Assembly: GCA_013397795.1 (NCBI GenBank)
Contig: VZTJ01005258.1
Span: 59,628 to 123,627 of the forward strand
Length of the DNA stretch: 64,000 bases
From: Orthonyx spaldingii
Taxonomy: Eukaryota; Chordata; Aves; Passeriformes; Orthonychidae
Direction of reading: 5' to 3'
Below, piece after piece: positions 53,801 through 64,000 of the stretch (position 1 is the stretch's first letter; every line of letters begins with the position of its first letter). The position numbers and the translations under genes are program-made. The notes below the pieces were generated by a model that did not search any database, had not been told where the DNA came from, and saw only the letters and a program-made list of their open reading frames with translations.

Positions 53801-55919
53801 CTAAGCCTAAGAGGATGGCTAGTCTAAAATAAATGGTTTACAGTAAGGTGTCAATCAAAAGGCATAAACAGCTTTGCAAAACACATCCCTTTTTGCATAT
53901 TATTTTTTTCCAAATACATAATTTGTGTCTGTGAAAATCTCCTCAACTGTCCTTGTCTGTGTTGGCAATGTAAATATTGGAAAATCTGCAACATTATGCT
54001 CTTTGATGGGTACCGCTTCCGGTTCCATTTATGCCAGAGACACTTCTGCCACTTACTTCACTCAGAGTGAAGATAATGTCTACTCTATTCAGAGGCAAAA
54101 CTTCACTAGCAGTCCCATTTCTCCAGGCATATTTTGTGTTCTGGAAAATAGTTTAATCAGCTTGAAAGACTCTGCTAAATAACCTTCTCTCAGTCTGTGT
54201 TCCTGAAAAATACTCTGAGAGTCCCACTCTCACCAGAAATGTAAATACAGTAAGGCTGTGGCTTATTTACAAAAGGCCAAGTTTTTACAGGACAATATAA
54301 AAGAGTTATTCTTATTTTCACACTCACACAAGTAAGAAATGTCCATGAAGTAGTTGTGATGGTGATAACAAATGACTGTACGAAGCCCAGTGCTGTATGA
54401 TTTCAAGACCATATTCCAACACCTTTTTTGGTGTCTCAAACATTTGAAGACATTCAAATTTGTTGGCTACAAGATCAATAGCTGTACACACAAGCTGACA
54501 GTGTAGCTGCACATCCAAAAGCCAATCTTAATTTTCTCGTTAGTGAGAGAAAGCACAAGGCACATCATATCCAAGAAATAAAGAACAATTAAAACAAAAT
54601 CATGAGTCCCAAAACCAGAAGGCTTCCCAGATTCTGTACTCTTCTGAATAGTACATCTAACCTTATCTGTGCAGATAATCCAGTGCAATTAGCCTCCACT
54701 GGTTCTAGCAGGCAACAGTGGCATAGCCAAGAAAAAGATATTTTTCGTACCCACCCTCTAACCCTGCCCTGTAATTAACTGCAGAGCCCCACAGATTTCT
54801 GCCTGATTAGCTGTTCAACTAATGAGAGGGTCCAGACTCAGCTACCATGAACCCTGAATTACCTGCCATTCATGAACAAGTCTTTGTGACCCCCAGAGCA
54901 AAGCACGGGTGCAGAGCTGTGCTGCAAAAGGGACACAAAGAGGAACAGGGGCCCCTATGTAAAGTGTGCACAATTCCTCTGACTCCAGTCACACATATTG
55001 AATGTTTTGGATGGCTACACATGTGGGAGAAAAACCTGGCAGTTCCTGTATGGTCATTATCCAAGATATAAAATGTTTGGCTTTTAATTAAGATCTACAA
55101 TATCAATGTCACAAAATGAGTCTGAAATTACAAGAGCAGAAGCTGATCGGATTGTAAAAAGCTCAGCTATTCAACTGAAGGCCAATGCTTGGTCATAACG
55201 AGAGAAAAGTTGAGGTCAGGAGTCCAAGTTCAGGAGTGGAGAAAATAACAAGCTGAAGGAAACATTATATCCCCCAATAATCCTTGCAGGAGATATGATT
55301 TCAGCATGAAAGGATGCAGTCCACCTTTCAAGTCTGCAGGCAAAAATCATTCTACTATAACTCTGCTATGAGATAAAAGCAGACATGATCTAGTAATACT
55401 GGCCTTTCCCTGGTGTTTTTATTGGTGCTGCCCTCCATATTAAAGAAAACAAACACTCTTACTTTTAATATTAAAGACAACTCCAACAGGTCTGCTTTAG
55501 AGAACTTGTCTGTGTTAATCCATGCTTTGTAGTATAGTTAGCCTTGTGTAAGTTTGGAAGATGGCCTGTTAAAATAAAAGTAAGCAGAAGATTGGCTTTT
55601 AAAAAAACTTTTACCCAGCTTTTAGGGGCTATTGTTTGAATGTTACTTTTTATCAGTATCAGCTGCTTCTCTTTTCTCTTTTAAAGGGTCATGGTAGAAG
55701 AAAAAATAACGCTGTCACCTCATATGCGGTTCTCCCATTTCTTAACTGAGGAAGAGGGAGATTTGAGGCCTCTTGAGATCTGAAATATCCAAAGCAATGC
55801 ATAAATACATGAAAGAGCATGGTTTTTAATAGCAATATCACTGAGTTGGTAGCACACTAAGACGAAACTTGAGACAAGGTCTGCTGTAATTCTGCTCAGA
55901 GCTGATGGGTACCTCCACA
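53801..55919. other. Unique AT-rich non-coding DNA, nothing recognised
   Basis: Only short frames are present. No RNA gene, repeat family or promoter was recognised. Confidence 0.55.
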
Positions 55920-55975
55920 CAAAGCATTTCCTCTCACTGTGTCTCAGTTTCTCTGTTTCTAAGAAGGATAACCTG
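55920..55975 (+). repeat. MIR-like SINE trace
   Basis: TCACTGTGTCTCAGTTTCTC followed by TGTTTCTAAGAAGGATAA corresponds to the MIR segment 'ctgtgcctcagtttccccatctgtaaaatggggataa'. It is short but in the correct order, a fossil copy. Confidence 0.45.
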
Positions 55976-56260
55976 AAAAGTCCATAACTTTTAAAGTTTC
56001 TTCAGGTAAGACAGTGGAGTATAAAAACAGTGCCAGTCATTAAATCACTAGCTAAGGTCTGGTACCCCTCCTGTCAGCAGAGCCTCCGATGAAGCACCTC
56101 CATTTGGGTAGAGCAATATAGAACAAAGCTGCAGGAAGTCCTTCTCCCTTCTCCTTTTTCATGCCTCTGGATTCAGGTGTAAGGATTGTTAGGGATGCTA
56201 CAACAATAACAGTTCTGCTCTGTACTGCATCACTGTACTGTTAGACAGTAATTTTTGTAG
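55976..56260. other. Unique non-coding DNA
   Basis: A short stretch between the MIR-like trace and the CR1 tail. Nothing was recognised. Confidence 0.5.
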
Positions 56261-56525
56261 GATCATAGAATAGTTTGAGTTGGAAAGGACCCTAAAGATC
56301 ATCTCATTCCACTCCTCTGCCATGAGCAGGGACACCTTTTACTAAAACAGGTTGCTCAGAGCCTCATCCAACCTGGCCTTGAACACTTCCAGGGATGGGG
56401 CATCCACAGCTGCTCTGAGCAAACTGTGCCAGTACCTCATCCCCCTTACAGGGAAGAATTTCTTCCTAAGATCTAATCTAAACCTGCTCTGTGTCAGTGT
56501 AAAAACATTTCACCTTGTCTTATTA
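56261..56525 (-). repeat. CR1 LINE 3' end, 5'-truncated
   Basis: On the plus strand it reads GATCATAGAATAGTTTGAG, then the familiar avian CR1 tail in reverse complement: the TTGGAAAGGACCCTAAAGAT section, 'catgagcagggacacctt', 'ccaacctggccttgaacact', 'tccagggatggggcatccac', 'gaagaatttcttcctaagat'. Copies of this form are abundant in bird genomes. This one is 265 bp, moderately diverged, and contains none of the LINE coding region. It is the clearest evidence that the DNA is avian. Confidence 0.93.
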
Positions 56526-56946
56526 ATTTTCTTGTACTTAGATATTGGCACACATTCCTTAATTCTGTCAGGTAGTCAAAAACTGTGGCATGGAAAAACC
56601 AAGAAGTGAGTAATTGCTGATGTTAATGAGTTCAAGTAAATTGAACTGGTGCTTTCCTGCTTGCTTCCTCTAGCCATGAATTTGGCCTGCAAAATGTTCC
56701 ATGACCAATCAGTAGTATAATATTTCTCTGAAAGCATAGAATAGGATAGAACTCTTTGAGGATAGAATCAGGAGGGAATTTTCCTCTCACAAAGCCTGAA
56801 CACACTGACTGATACATCACTTTTGTTATTGATATAATTCCACCACGAGTTTAAGTTATTGAATGTTATTGAACAGAAAACCAGGAAGTCTTGTTAACAA
56901 TTACAGATGACAGTGTCAACAGAAGAAAAGAAAAGGTGTATTTGCT
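56526..56946. other. Unique DNA between CR1 tail and LTR
   Basis: No feature was recognised. Old LTR sequence may extend a little into its right end. Confidence 0.5.
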
Positions 56947-57333
56947 TGTCAGGAAAATCCACAAACGCCAGAGGTTTATGTCCAAAAAGGACACAGAGGA
57001 GTTCTTCAACTTTATTCGAATAAAGGGAGAGAGTCCACTGGGGCACACGCTCACGGGGTTTTCTCTCCCGGGGTTTCAGAGGGCGCAGCCTCTTTTTATC
57101 CTAAGCCCCGGCCACACGTTGCCCTCCTCCTTTCCCACTGGCTGAGGTACTAGGAAGGCACAGCCTTCTGGAACTGCCTACCCCATATCCCCCCTTGAAC
57201 CTGTTTTTGCCCCAAAGTTCAGAAGCTCAGGCTTGTGCAGACCCTTGTTTATTTCAGGAGCCAAACTGTCTGGGCTCTGTAACGAACCTGCTGTCCAAAG
57301 TTAGTTGAGACGTTAAGGCCCATTTCAAAGACA
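56947..57333 (-). mobile_element. Solo-LTR-like element of an endogenous retrovirus
   Basis: Candidate ends are TGTC at 56947 and GACA at 57333, giving the expected TG...CA inverted termini and a length near 387 bp. Read on the minus strand it has a TATA-like GGATAAAAAGAGG (plus 57089-57101), then an AATAAA poly(A) signal (plus 57011-57016) about 80 bases on, the U3-R-U5 order of an LTR. I associate the sequence with passerine ERVL-type LTRs from memory. No gag, pol or env frame is next to it, so it is a solo LTR. No clear target-site duplication was found, so the ends are provisional. It is an inactive genome fossil as far as can be seen. Confidence 0.62.
57010..57025. terminator. Palindromic two-way poly(A) signal in the LTR
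   Basis: CTTTATTCGAATAAAG equals its reverse complement and so carries AATAAA on both strands. On the element's own strand it is the expected LTR polyadenylation signal. The plus-strand copy may end antisense transcripts. Confidence 0.7.
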
Positions 57334-60109
57334 TTAAAACCCATCCCTTCACTTATCAAATTGTTTGTAAAGACATTGGCACACATCTTTCCTCTCAGCT
57401 GAAATAGAAGTTATAAATATCTTCATTTCTCTTTTTGATGCATGCCTGTCAGCTGCTTGTAACGATGGACATCACAATTTACATCAGTGATGAATACTTG
57501 GATGAGCTGGTGCACAAGACAGGATGCTGTTGTCCTGATCATTTCTGTGACCAAAGTAGGTCACACATAACTTTGCAACATTAAGAACATACAGATTCCA
57601 GTTTTCCACAATGGAGTCCTCATTACTGCCTGAGGACAGCATTTAACACTGTGTATTTGCCCACTATGACAACAATCTGGGGAGAAGGCAATGAATTAAA
57701 AATGAAAACATTGAAGAAATCATCTCTTCTTCAGTTAGTGCCACAGCTGCTGCCCAAACCATATCCTCACACAGGAGGGAGACAGTGGCCTTGGTAATTA
57801 GCCAGACATCAAAACATTCCTAGGGCACTCCTCCTCCTGAGAGGCACAGGCAGATTAGGACAGGCTGTCTAAACACAGCGAGCCTCCTCTCCCTTGCTGA
57901 GTTATTTTCTTTCTCCCTAGGGGAGCTCCAGCCAGGGGAAACTCTATAACAGAGGTGGCTTGGTTTCCTCCCTGTTTTTATAGCAAGAACAAGCTACAAA
58001 GTCACGCCTTTGATAATGCCCAGTTCTTCAAAGTCAAGTTCTCTGCAGTACTGAAACATTTGAAACTTCAGTTCTGCTTTCACTGCAGTTTTATCTAGCT
58101 ACTGTATTTCTAACACAGCTGGAACACCAGTATCCCGATCTGAAGCGTACTGATGGCAAATACCAAAAGACACCTTATGACTCCAGACTCTCTGCTCATT
58201 CCAAGGAAATGCCTAGATCCTCACTCTCACATGAAATAATGTGTGTTCAACAAGTCAGAGATGCAACATCAGTGGTGACTAGAGACCCAGTCTGGGCTTT
58301 CCACCTCTAGGATAGTCAGGGACCCAAAGGAATAAAAGTCTCACCTCCTGGGACTTCGGCTCCAAGCAGCTGAATCCCTGCCCACTGCAGTTCATGTGCC
58401 AGGGCTGAAGGTAGTTATAAGGAAATTGTATTGGCATTAAAAATAGAAAAATTGGATTATACTTGGACACATGCTGGCAAAATATTTGCAATGGATTCAG
58501 AATTACTGGAAATTTGCCACATCCATATAATATTCCTAAAGTTGGATGAAATTTAACAGCAGTAAATTAGGAAACTTTGCCAACTCCAAAGCACTACCTC
58601 AAACTTAGGCCAAAACAATGCACAGGCACCCAAATGCTATAGAGGGATTTTTCCCTTCCGCCAAAAAATGTTGATCAGATAAGAAGAGCTGGGCTATGGA
58701 CCACAGGGATAGGGGTGCTGTTTCTGAAGAAGGCTGGGCTTTGGAAAAGAGCCTTTTTGGCAAAAACTAAGGAAGTTACAATCAAAAACTTAAAATACTT
58801 GCAGAGCTCTGTGTAGAGGGCAAAGGGTTGTGGCTGCTGAGGCATCTGTAACTGTCAGGGAAGAGCCCTTCGGACTATGAATGCTCTCCTTAGCTACCAC
58901 TCTTGTGTCTCCCCCTATGAGTCTACAGAGTAAAACGGAAAACTGAATTGTTACAATATATAGTAACATTCTTTTCATAGAGATATTTGGAGCACGATGA
59001 GAGGTGGGAGGGAGCGGAGAAAACAGAAAGAACAAAAAAGTGTTAAAGGGGTGAGACAAGCTGCTATCTTTTGTCATGTCTGAGCCCTAGTGCCTGTTGA
59101 GCTAAACTGTGAAATCGGTATTTATGTCACGGACCTGGGAGGCTGCTCACACACAGCAGTGCTCCCCCCAAGCACTTACACTGTGCCCTGCCTGGCCCCT
59201 GGCACCCCTCAAACCAGGGAGACCCTATGCACCCACCCTGGAGAAGCAGCACAGCCTGTGAGAACCCTTCCCTCCACTTGAGGATTATTCTGTGTGATAT
59301 TTAAAAGATTCTCCTCATCTCTTAGAAGTGAAGAGGGGGAGGATCTGTCTGATTGTATCTGTGACCCTGTCAACTCTTCACAAGCAGAGACAGCTGAGTC
59401 ACTAATATTTAGAAAAATAACATAATTGCTGTATTCAGGCCTGTGGAGGACTCCTGCTGGGTATTCACAGTTAAGCATTAGCAACTCGGTCATTCTTGGC
59501 AGCCTTTGTGAAGGGTTGCCAGGGCTGTAGATTCAATTAGATGACCTCCAACAAACTGATTTCCACTGCAAATGTCTTTAAAAAAATACATTAAATCCCC
59601 AATAAATACAGTGAAATTGGAGGAGACAGCCCTTCCTACCTCATTGAAGATCCCAAATCACCCCACAGCCCAGCTAGAGGCTTGCCTGGATGTTCTGCAT
59701 GCCCGGGCTCTATTATCACCACTGCCTAATGTGATTTTAGCCCTGTCTTTGGATTGCACTCTTTAAATCTGAGAATGTGACAGTGTCACGATTGGATGCA
59801 GTTTAGGATACAAAATAATGTTGAAAAGGTAAAAATATTTTCATGTATCTTTCTTTTCCTTGTCATTGGGCAGGGGTGACAATTCTTTTACCACTCTTTT
59901 TTATCTTTAGATAGCTTTTTTTCCAGTACTAGCCATTGAATTATATTGATGTAAAGAGAACTAAGATGAATCAGATCCAGTGTTTTGTACTAACCATTAC
60001 AATATGCTGCAGCAGTACATTACACTGAGCTGGAATATTTATTTTCTTCTCAGTAATCTGTACTAAAGGTGATTCATGTGCCACTAAGACATCTAGGAAT
60101 GAGATTTTC
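57334..60109. other. Unique non-coding DNA, nothing recognised
   Basis: Short overlapping frames only (94-95 codons at most, minus 58790-59493). No RNA gene or transposon was recognised. AT content rises toward the right. Confidence 0.55.
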
Positions 60110-60400
60110 TAATTCTGTATATGTATAGACTTTTATGATAAGCCTTACAATAAAACCATGTGGACACAATTTGTTAATAATATTATAATAAAATCAGCTA
60201 ACACTTAAATTACATTTTGTAATTGCTTCTCATAATGTCTGATTCCTCAGACTACAGGATCTCATTTCAGTCAACATACTCTGCCCTATTAAATTGATTC
60301 TGAGCTCAATTATTTGCTTGCTGCTTTTCTATCCTAAATAATTATGAATAACTATTAAATCCTCATCTTTCTTGCACACATCAACGTTTGAAGAAATAGA
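60110..60400. promoter_or_regulatory. Candidate conserved non-coding element (AT-rich)
   Basis: A long AT-rich, repeat-free block with homeobox-like words (AATTATTTGC, AAATAATTATGAATAAC) and balanced complexity rather than simple repeats. It is one of the most enhancer-like textures in the window, but conservation is untested. Confidence 0.28.
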
Positions 60401-60734
60401 AGGAAACGGAGCAGTGCTGGATTCTCAATATGTCCCTCCAGAGAGAAGCTTAATGAAACAATGTTTTAAAATAATATATCCTATTGTTGGGTTTACAATG
60501 AGATATTAATTCAGTAGCAAAAAAAAAAAAAAAGTAACAGGATGACAGCTATTATGAAATGATTCTCCAGAGAGTGATCACCTAGCATTTTCTCACATGG
60601 CATTGTAATTATTCTTTTTACATGATGCAAAAGAGTATTTACAGAGAAGAAACTTTTCTTTACATATAGTGTAAATTGGTATATGGAACAGAGACACTGC
60701 ATGGAGTTAAGTGTAATTTTTTTTTCTCAGTGTT
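60401..60734. other. AT-rich DNA with a poly(A) run
   Basis: Contains a pure A15 run at 60519-60533. No retroposon body is attached and no gene was recognised. Confidence 0.5.
60519..60533. repeat. A15 homopolymer
   Basis: Fifteen consecutive A. It could be a simple tract or an old retroposon tail. Confidence 0.95.
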
Positions 60735-60865
60735 CCCTGCTGAGCAATGCCACAATTAATCAAGCTTTCTAGGTTTTAGTTAATTGCTGGACTCCAATAA
60801 ATTGGTTTGTACTGGCACTGGTCCAGGTCTGATAATTTCACAGCCTTGCAAACTGCTGCATGTTC
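60735..60865. promoter_or_regulatory. Candidate conserved non-coding element
   Basis: Contains ACAATTAATCAAGC and TTAGTTAATTGCTGG words, then a mixed-composition segment free of repeats. Flagged by texture only. Confidence 0.22.
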
Positions 60866-63153
60866 ACACAAGAACCTTGAAAGCAGGGAGTTGGGATAAA
60901 AAAGAATAAAAGAAACTCTTGTTCTGTGACGTTCCATTAATACTTTAAAAGGCAGTCCACTAGCAACAGTGTCTTCACTGTTTGTTTTTCTCCATGTATT
61001 TTATACTGATGTTTTTAATAAACAAATGAAATCCCCCCTTTCCTCACTTTAAACTTTTTTCTGTAACTGGTTATTCTCAAAGAGCCATTTCTAATTTCAC
61101 CATTATCCTCTTGGCCATTTCCACTGTTCCCATCCTCTGTTGAAAATTCATTGTGACCTTTTGACATAGCTCAGCTATTTTTTCTGTCACTCTACAATTT
61201 TGTTCATGTGAAAGGATCACCATCTTCTGGTAAAGGAAAGTTCAAGACTGGCTCTATGAACTAGACAAGAGAAGGGAGTGGTGTCTCCCTCTGGCCTAAC
61301 TCAGTGCTGGTTAGTACCCTCATGATCAGTCGGACACTGAGGCAGAGGCCAGCTTGGATTTTCCTAAGCCTGCAGTCAGAATCAAGCAGGCTGGCATCAC
61401 AGTTTACTGCAAGTCAATGTATTAAGGTCTGTTATGAGTAAGTACACAATATTGTTTTCGGTGGGAAAGACAGCTCCACAGCTATTAGTTCATTTTACAA
61501 CTGAGCTCAGTTACACGAAGGACTTTGTGTCCTCAGCTCTCACTGGTAGCAATGAGATTTGCAAGTACTCAGCCCCTGGCAGGCTCTGGCTCCGTGCTGG
61601 CACATATTTGGCTTTGTTCTCCCTAGAGAAGGCTCATTTGGCAAGTTCAGTTTTACTAATGGGTTTCAAAAGCACTCTCACACCAGCAAGTTTCTAAGCA
61701 AAAGAGTTACATAATACCCGAGGTGTTCAGTAACATCATTGTTATTGTCTTTGGCCTACCAAGGCAAGATTAGCAGCACTAATCACGGTTCATAAAAGTA
61801 TATTTGAATTGCAATTGGAGCCTCATTGAGTCTGCCTTGACTCTTTCTGTCATGCTTTGGGAGACAGGACTGACTGGGTTTATCTGGTGGATGCCAGCTG
61901 CAAAGAAATTCCTCAGCAAGTGGATCTTTATCATGGTATGATCAATCTGTAAGATTTGTTCCTGCTTTTCTCATGCATAGCAGGAGTAAGAGCAAATCAC
62001 TGGGATTCTTTTAAACTCCTGAAAACTTCTACCAAGTGTGATTTTAGTCAACAATTGCAATGGCAAGAAAGAACATCTGTTGTTTTCATGTGAACTATAC
62101 CACCTTCTGCTGTTTTCAAGAATGTGTGGCAGTGAAAAAACAATAAAGGTGAAGTTGTTCCCAGAACTCAGAAATAATCACTTATACAGATTCTTTGATG
62201 CTGCTTTTCAATTGCTGAAAATAGTCACTGAGACGTTATTGCATGTTATACGCATTTACGCTTTGCTGGAAGCACTAATCGTGCTTCCTTCACACAAAAC
62301 ACTGCCCATACAGGAATTATAAATGAAAGTTTGAACTGAATATTTGAACTTGCTATTCAAGCAGCTCATGAGTATACAAAAAAAATCTATATTCCTATGA
62401 ATTGTCTTGAAGTCTTTGACATGACAGATATGAAAGAGAATTATAGGATCATAATTACAGCTGCACACACACTGTGGTGATAATAGATATCTTATAAATA
62501 TCTGGGATAGATTAGATTAGAAACATCTGCAAATGAGCACTTTGAGGAAATGATGAGCACATGCAAAATTCAGGAGGGTCTCACCTCTGAGTGCATATAT
62601 TTATTCTCCACCTACACACTGGGATTCTCAACACCCCACCTAGCAAAGTGTCATTTACTCTAGGATGGAATGGAACATTGTGTGGTTCCGTTCTCCTGGC
62701 ATTTTCATTGCTGCTGGCGGGTCTTGTGAGTCTCTTCTCACCTGTGTATTTGAAAGTGAAATTTAAAGACATGTTTTATTTCCATTTTTTGGCAGAACAA
62801 TGAAAGATTTTCAGCTGCTCTTTAGTCCCATCTGAATATATCCACAACAAGGTAATGAGGAATTTGGCTGCAATTTGACATTTTACATAATGCTGTTGTT
62901 GTTTAGAAAACTGAATTGAAATCTCAGGTTCACTACATACATCTGTCTCACTGGCAAATAAATAAATTAATTTCTAGTGCTAGAGGACTGAGAACACATT
63001 GTGGATGAAGTATGTGCTACAGAATGAATATAAGGGTGGACCATAGTCCTATGCCATGATCACAAAACCATGCATGTCTGAAGCCCTTTTCTCTGAACAG
63101 TATATGTGAAGACTCCTTGGTGAACATCCAGATTGTATTCCCAGTATGATAGC
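60866..63153. other. Unique AT-rich non-coding DNA, nothing recognised
   Basis: Short frames only (94 codons plus at 62038-62322, no family). No RNA gene or transposon is supported until the CpG-rich element begins. Confidence 0.55.
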
Positions 63154-63270
63154 TGTGGGGGTGTCTTAGTCGTGCATAATGTGGTTCTTTATTTGTCTGT
63201 GGCGGGAAAAAGAGGGGGCAGAGCCCCACGGGGTGGTTTTTCTGTAAGAGGCTAGTATGCTCGACAGAGA

Positions 63271-63314
63271 CCAATACGCCTCTGCTGATTTACATTTTCT
63301 AAGGCCATATAAAA
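63271..63314 (+). promoter_or_regulatory. CCAAT and TATA core promoter motifs
   Basis: CCAAT at 63271-63275 and TATAAAA at 63308-63314 are about 35 bases apart. A start would be expected around 63335-63345, just before the CpG-rich part. Confidence 0.45.
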
Positions 63315-63606
63315 CAAAGGGAGAGTGAGAAACCAGAGCAGTTGCTCCCCCACCCAGGGGGGCGCGTGGCTAAGCGGCCGCGGCCAAAACCACATGGCCA
63401 GGACACTGGGGCCATGCAGAGCCGGAGCGGCAGGGCCTAGGCCGCCGGCACCCCCGGTGTGTGCGGTCCCACTCCCGGGACGGCAGCACGCTGCCCGCGC
63501 CCCGTTGGGCTGCCGGGCGGGCAGTGGGGCTCAGGCGGCCGCTCCGCTCCGTGCCAAGCCGTGCCCCCTGCCCTCGCCACGCACAGAGCCGGCGGTGCGC
63601 GACTGG

Positions 63607-63754
63607 GATGAGCTACCCGACGAGGGGAGAGAGAGACGACACCCATATCTCCGACGAAATTGGCTTTTTCAGAGCCCGCAACCAGCAGTGCGCAGCTAAG
63701 ATGGACTGCCCGACGGAGAGGGAGCCGACATTTGTATCTCAGATAGAATCGACT
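63607..63754 (+). repeat. Imperfect direct repeat, two 55-60 bp copies
   Basis: Copy A (63607-63665) and copy B (63700-63754) share a GATG start, CCCGACG, a GAGAGGGAG-like purine run, CGACA, TATCTC and a GA(C/T)(G/A)A-ATTGG/CGACT end. The spacer is about 35 bases. A weaker echo (GAGCTACCGGACG) is near 63927. Tandem units like these are common in LTR regulatory regions. Confidence 0.65.
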
Positions 63755-63768
63755 GCCTGTTGCTGGAC

Positions 63769-63775
63769 TATAAAA
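63769..63775 (+). promoter_or_regulatory. Second TATA-like motif
   Basis: TATAAAA within CTATAAAAAC, just downstream of repeat copy B. It could be a second start or a chance word. Confidence 0.3.
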
Positions 63776-64000
63776 ACAACTACAGCCTGAAGAACAGCGT
63801 CAGCGAGACCTGAAGCTGCAGAGAGAGCGGCTGCAGTGAAGACTCGGCGCTGCTGGAGTTGCGGAAAAAGCCTGGAGCCATCAGAACCGCCGGGGCCACG
63901 TGTATTTGAACTGCGGGACGTGTGGAGCTACCGGACGGGCGCCAGGGACATGACAAACAGCTCTCCAGCGCATAATTCAGACTGAATTGGTTTTTCAGCA

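Larger units (their letters stand above)
63154..64000 (+). mobile_element. CpG-rich LTR-like or promoter-like element, runs off the window
   Basis: The block begins with TGTGGGGGTGTC, a plausible LTR start. It has CCAAT at 63271-63275 and TATAAAA at 63308-63314, a U3-type core promoter, followed by very CpG-rich sequence (63355-63600), an internal 55-60 bp duplication and a second TATAAAA at 63769-63775. It differs sharply in composition from its flank. An LTR or other retroelement end is the favoured reading; a host CpG-island promoter is the alternative. On the minus strand an AATAAA occurs about 35 bases inside the left edge, so the opposite orientation is also possible. No viral coding frame is visible. 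Confidence 0.45.

Noticed and set aside
59495..59570. Possible CR1 fragment (TTAGATGACCTCCAAC word)
   Set aside because: The word resembles part of a CR1 tail, but neighbouring sections and the terminal octamers are missing.
1..64000. CRISPR array, operon, tRNA or rRNA gene
   Set aside because: No regularly spaced repeats, no tightly packed co-directional genes, and no recognised tRNA T-loop box or rRNA segment. The sequence is vertebrate in character.

Overview
The window looks like ordinary nuclear DNA from a bird, probably a passerine. The direct evidence is two degenerate CR1-type retroposon tails ending in the AGAATCATAGAA-like 3' signature (minus strand, about 43.9 and 56.3 kb) and an LTR-like element at about 57 kb whose sequence I associate from memory with passerine endogenous retroviruses. 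Most of the window is moderately AT-rich and repeat-poor, with a few very old MIR-like SINE traces. There are no operons, no bacterial-type gene packing, no CRISPR array and no recognisable tRNA or rRNA gene. I could not support any protein-coding exon. Open frames are short (mostly 60-130 codons), overlap on both strands and lack recognisable families, as expected of non-coding vertebrate sequence. The exceptions are GC-driven long frames in a CpG island and one frame with RING-like cysteine spacing at about 41.9 kb.

Layout: 1-11 kb is unique intergenic or intronic DNA with one MIR-like trace and an A-rich tract. At about 11.1 kb a CT microsatellite contains a 62-base run of N. 11-32 kb is more unique DNA with microsatellites (13.96, 18.7, 20.6 and 24.8 kb), small tandem duplications and AT-rich candidate conserved non-coding blocks. 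At 32.3-32.6 kb there is a probable ancient interspersed repeat. 32.6-47 kb is unique DNA with two MIR-like traces, a CR1 tail and the RING-like frame. 47.0-48.35 kb is a strong, sharply bounded CpG island, the best promoter candidate, with ETS-like, CCAAT and GC-box motifs and a GGGCTC repeat that can form a G-quadruplex. 48.4-56.2 kb is unique DNA. 56.26-57.33 kb holds a CR1 tail and then a solo-LTR-like element on the minus strand. 57.4-63.1 kb is AT-rich with candidate conserved blocks. From about 63.15 kb to the window end, a second CpG-rich, LTR- or promoter-like element carries CCAAT and TATA motifs and an internal 55-60 bp duplication.

There is no set of genes acting together to describe. 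The reasonable reading is a gene desert, a large intron or a flanking regulatory region around an unidentified transcription start in the 47-48 kb island. No previously undescribed system is convincingly visible. The items most worth checking are the orphan island with its G-quadruplex repeat, the two LTR-like elements, the apparently duplicated flanks of the sequence gap, and the RING-like frame.
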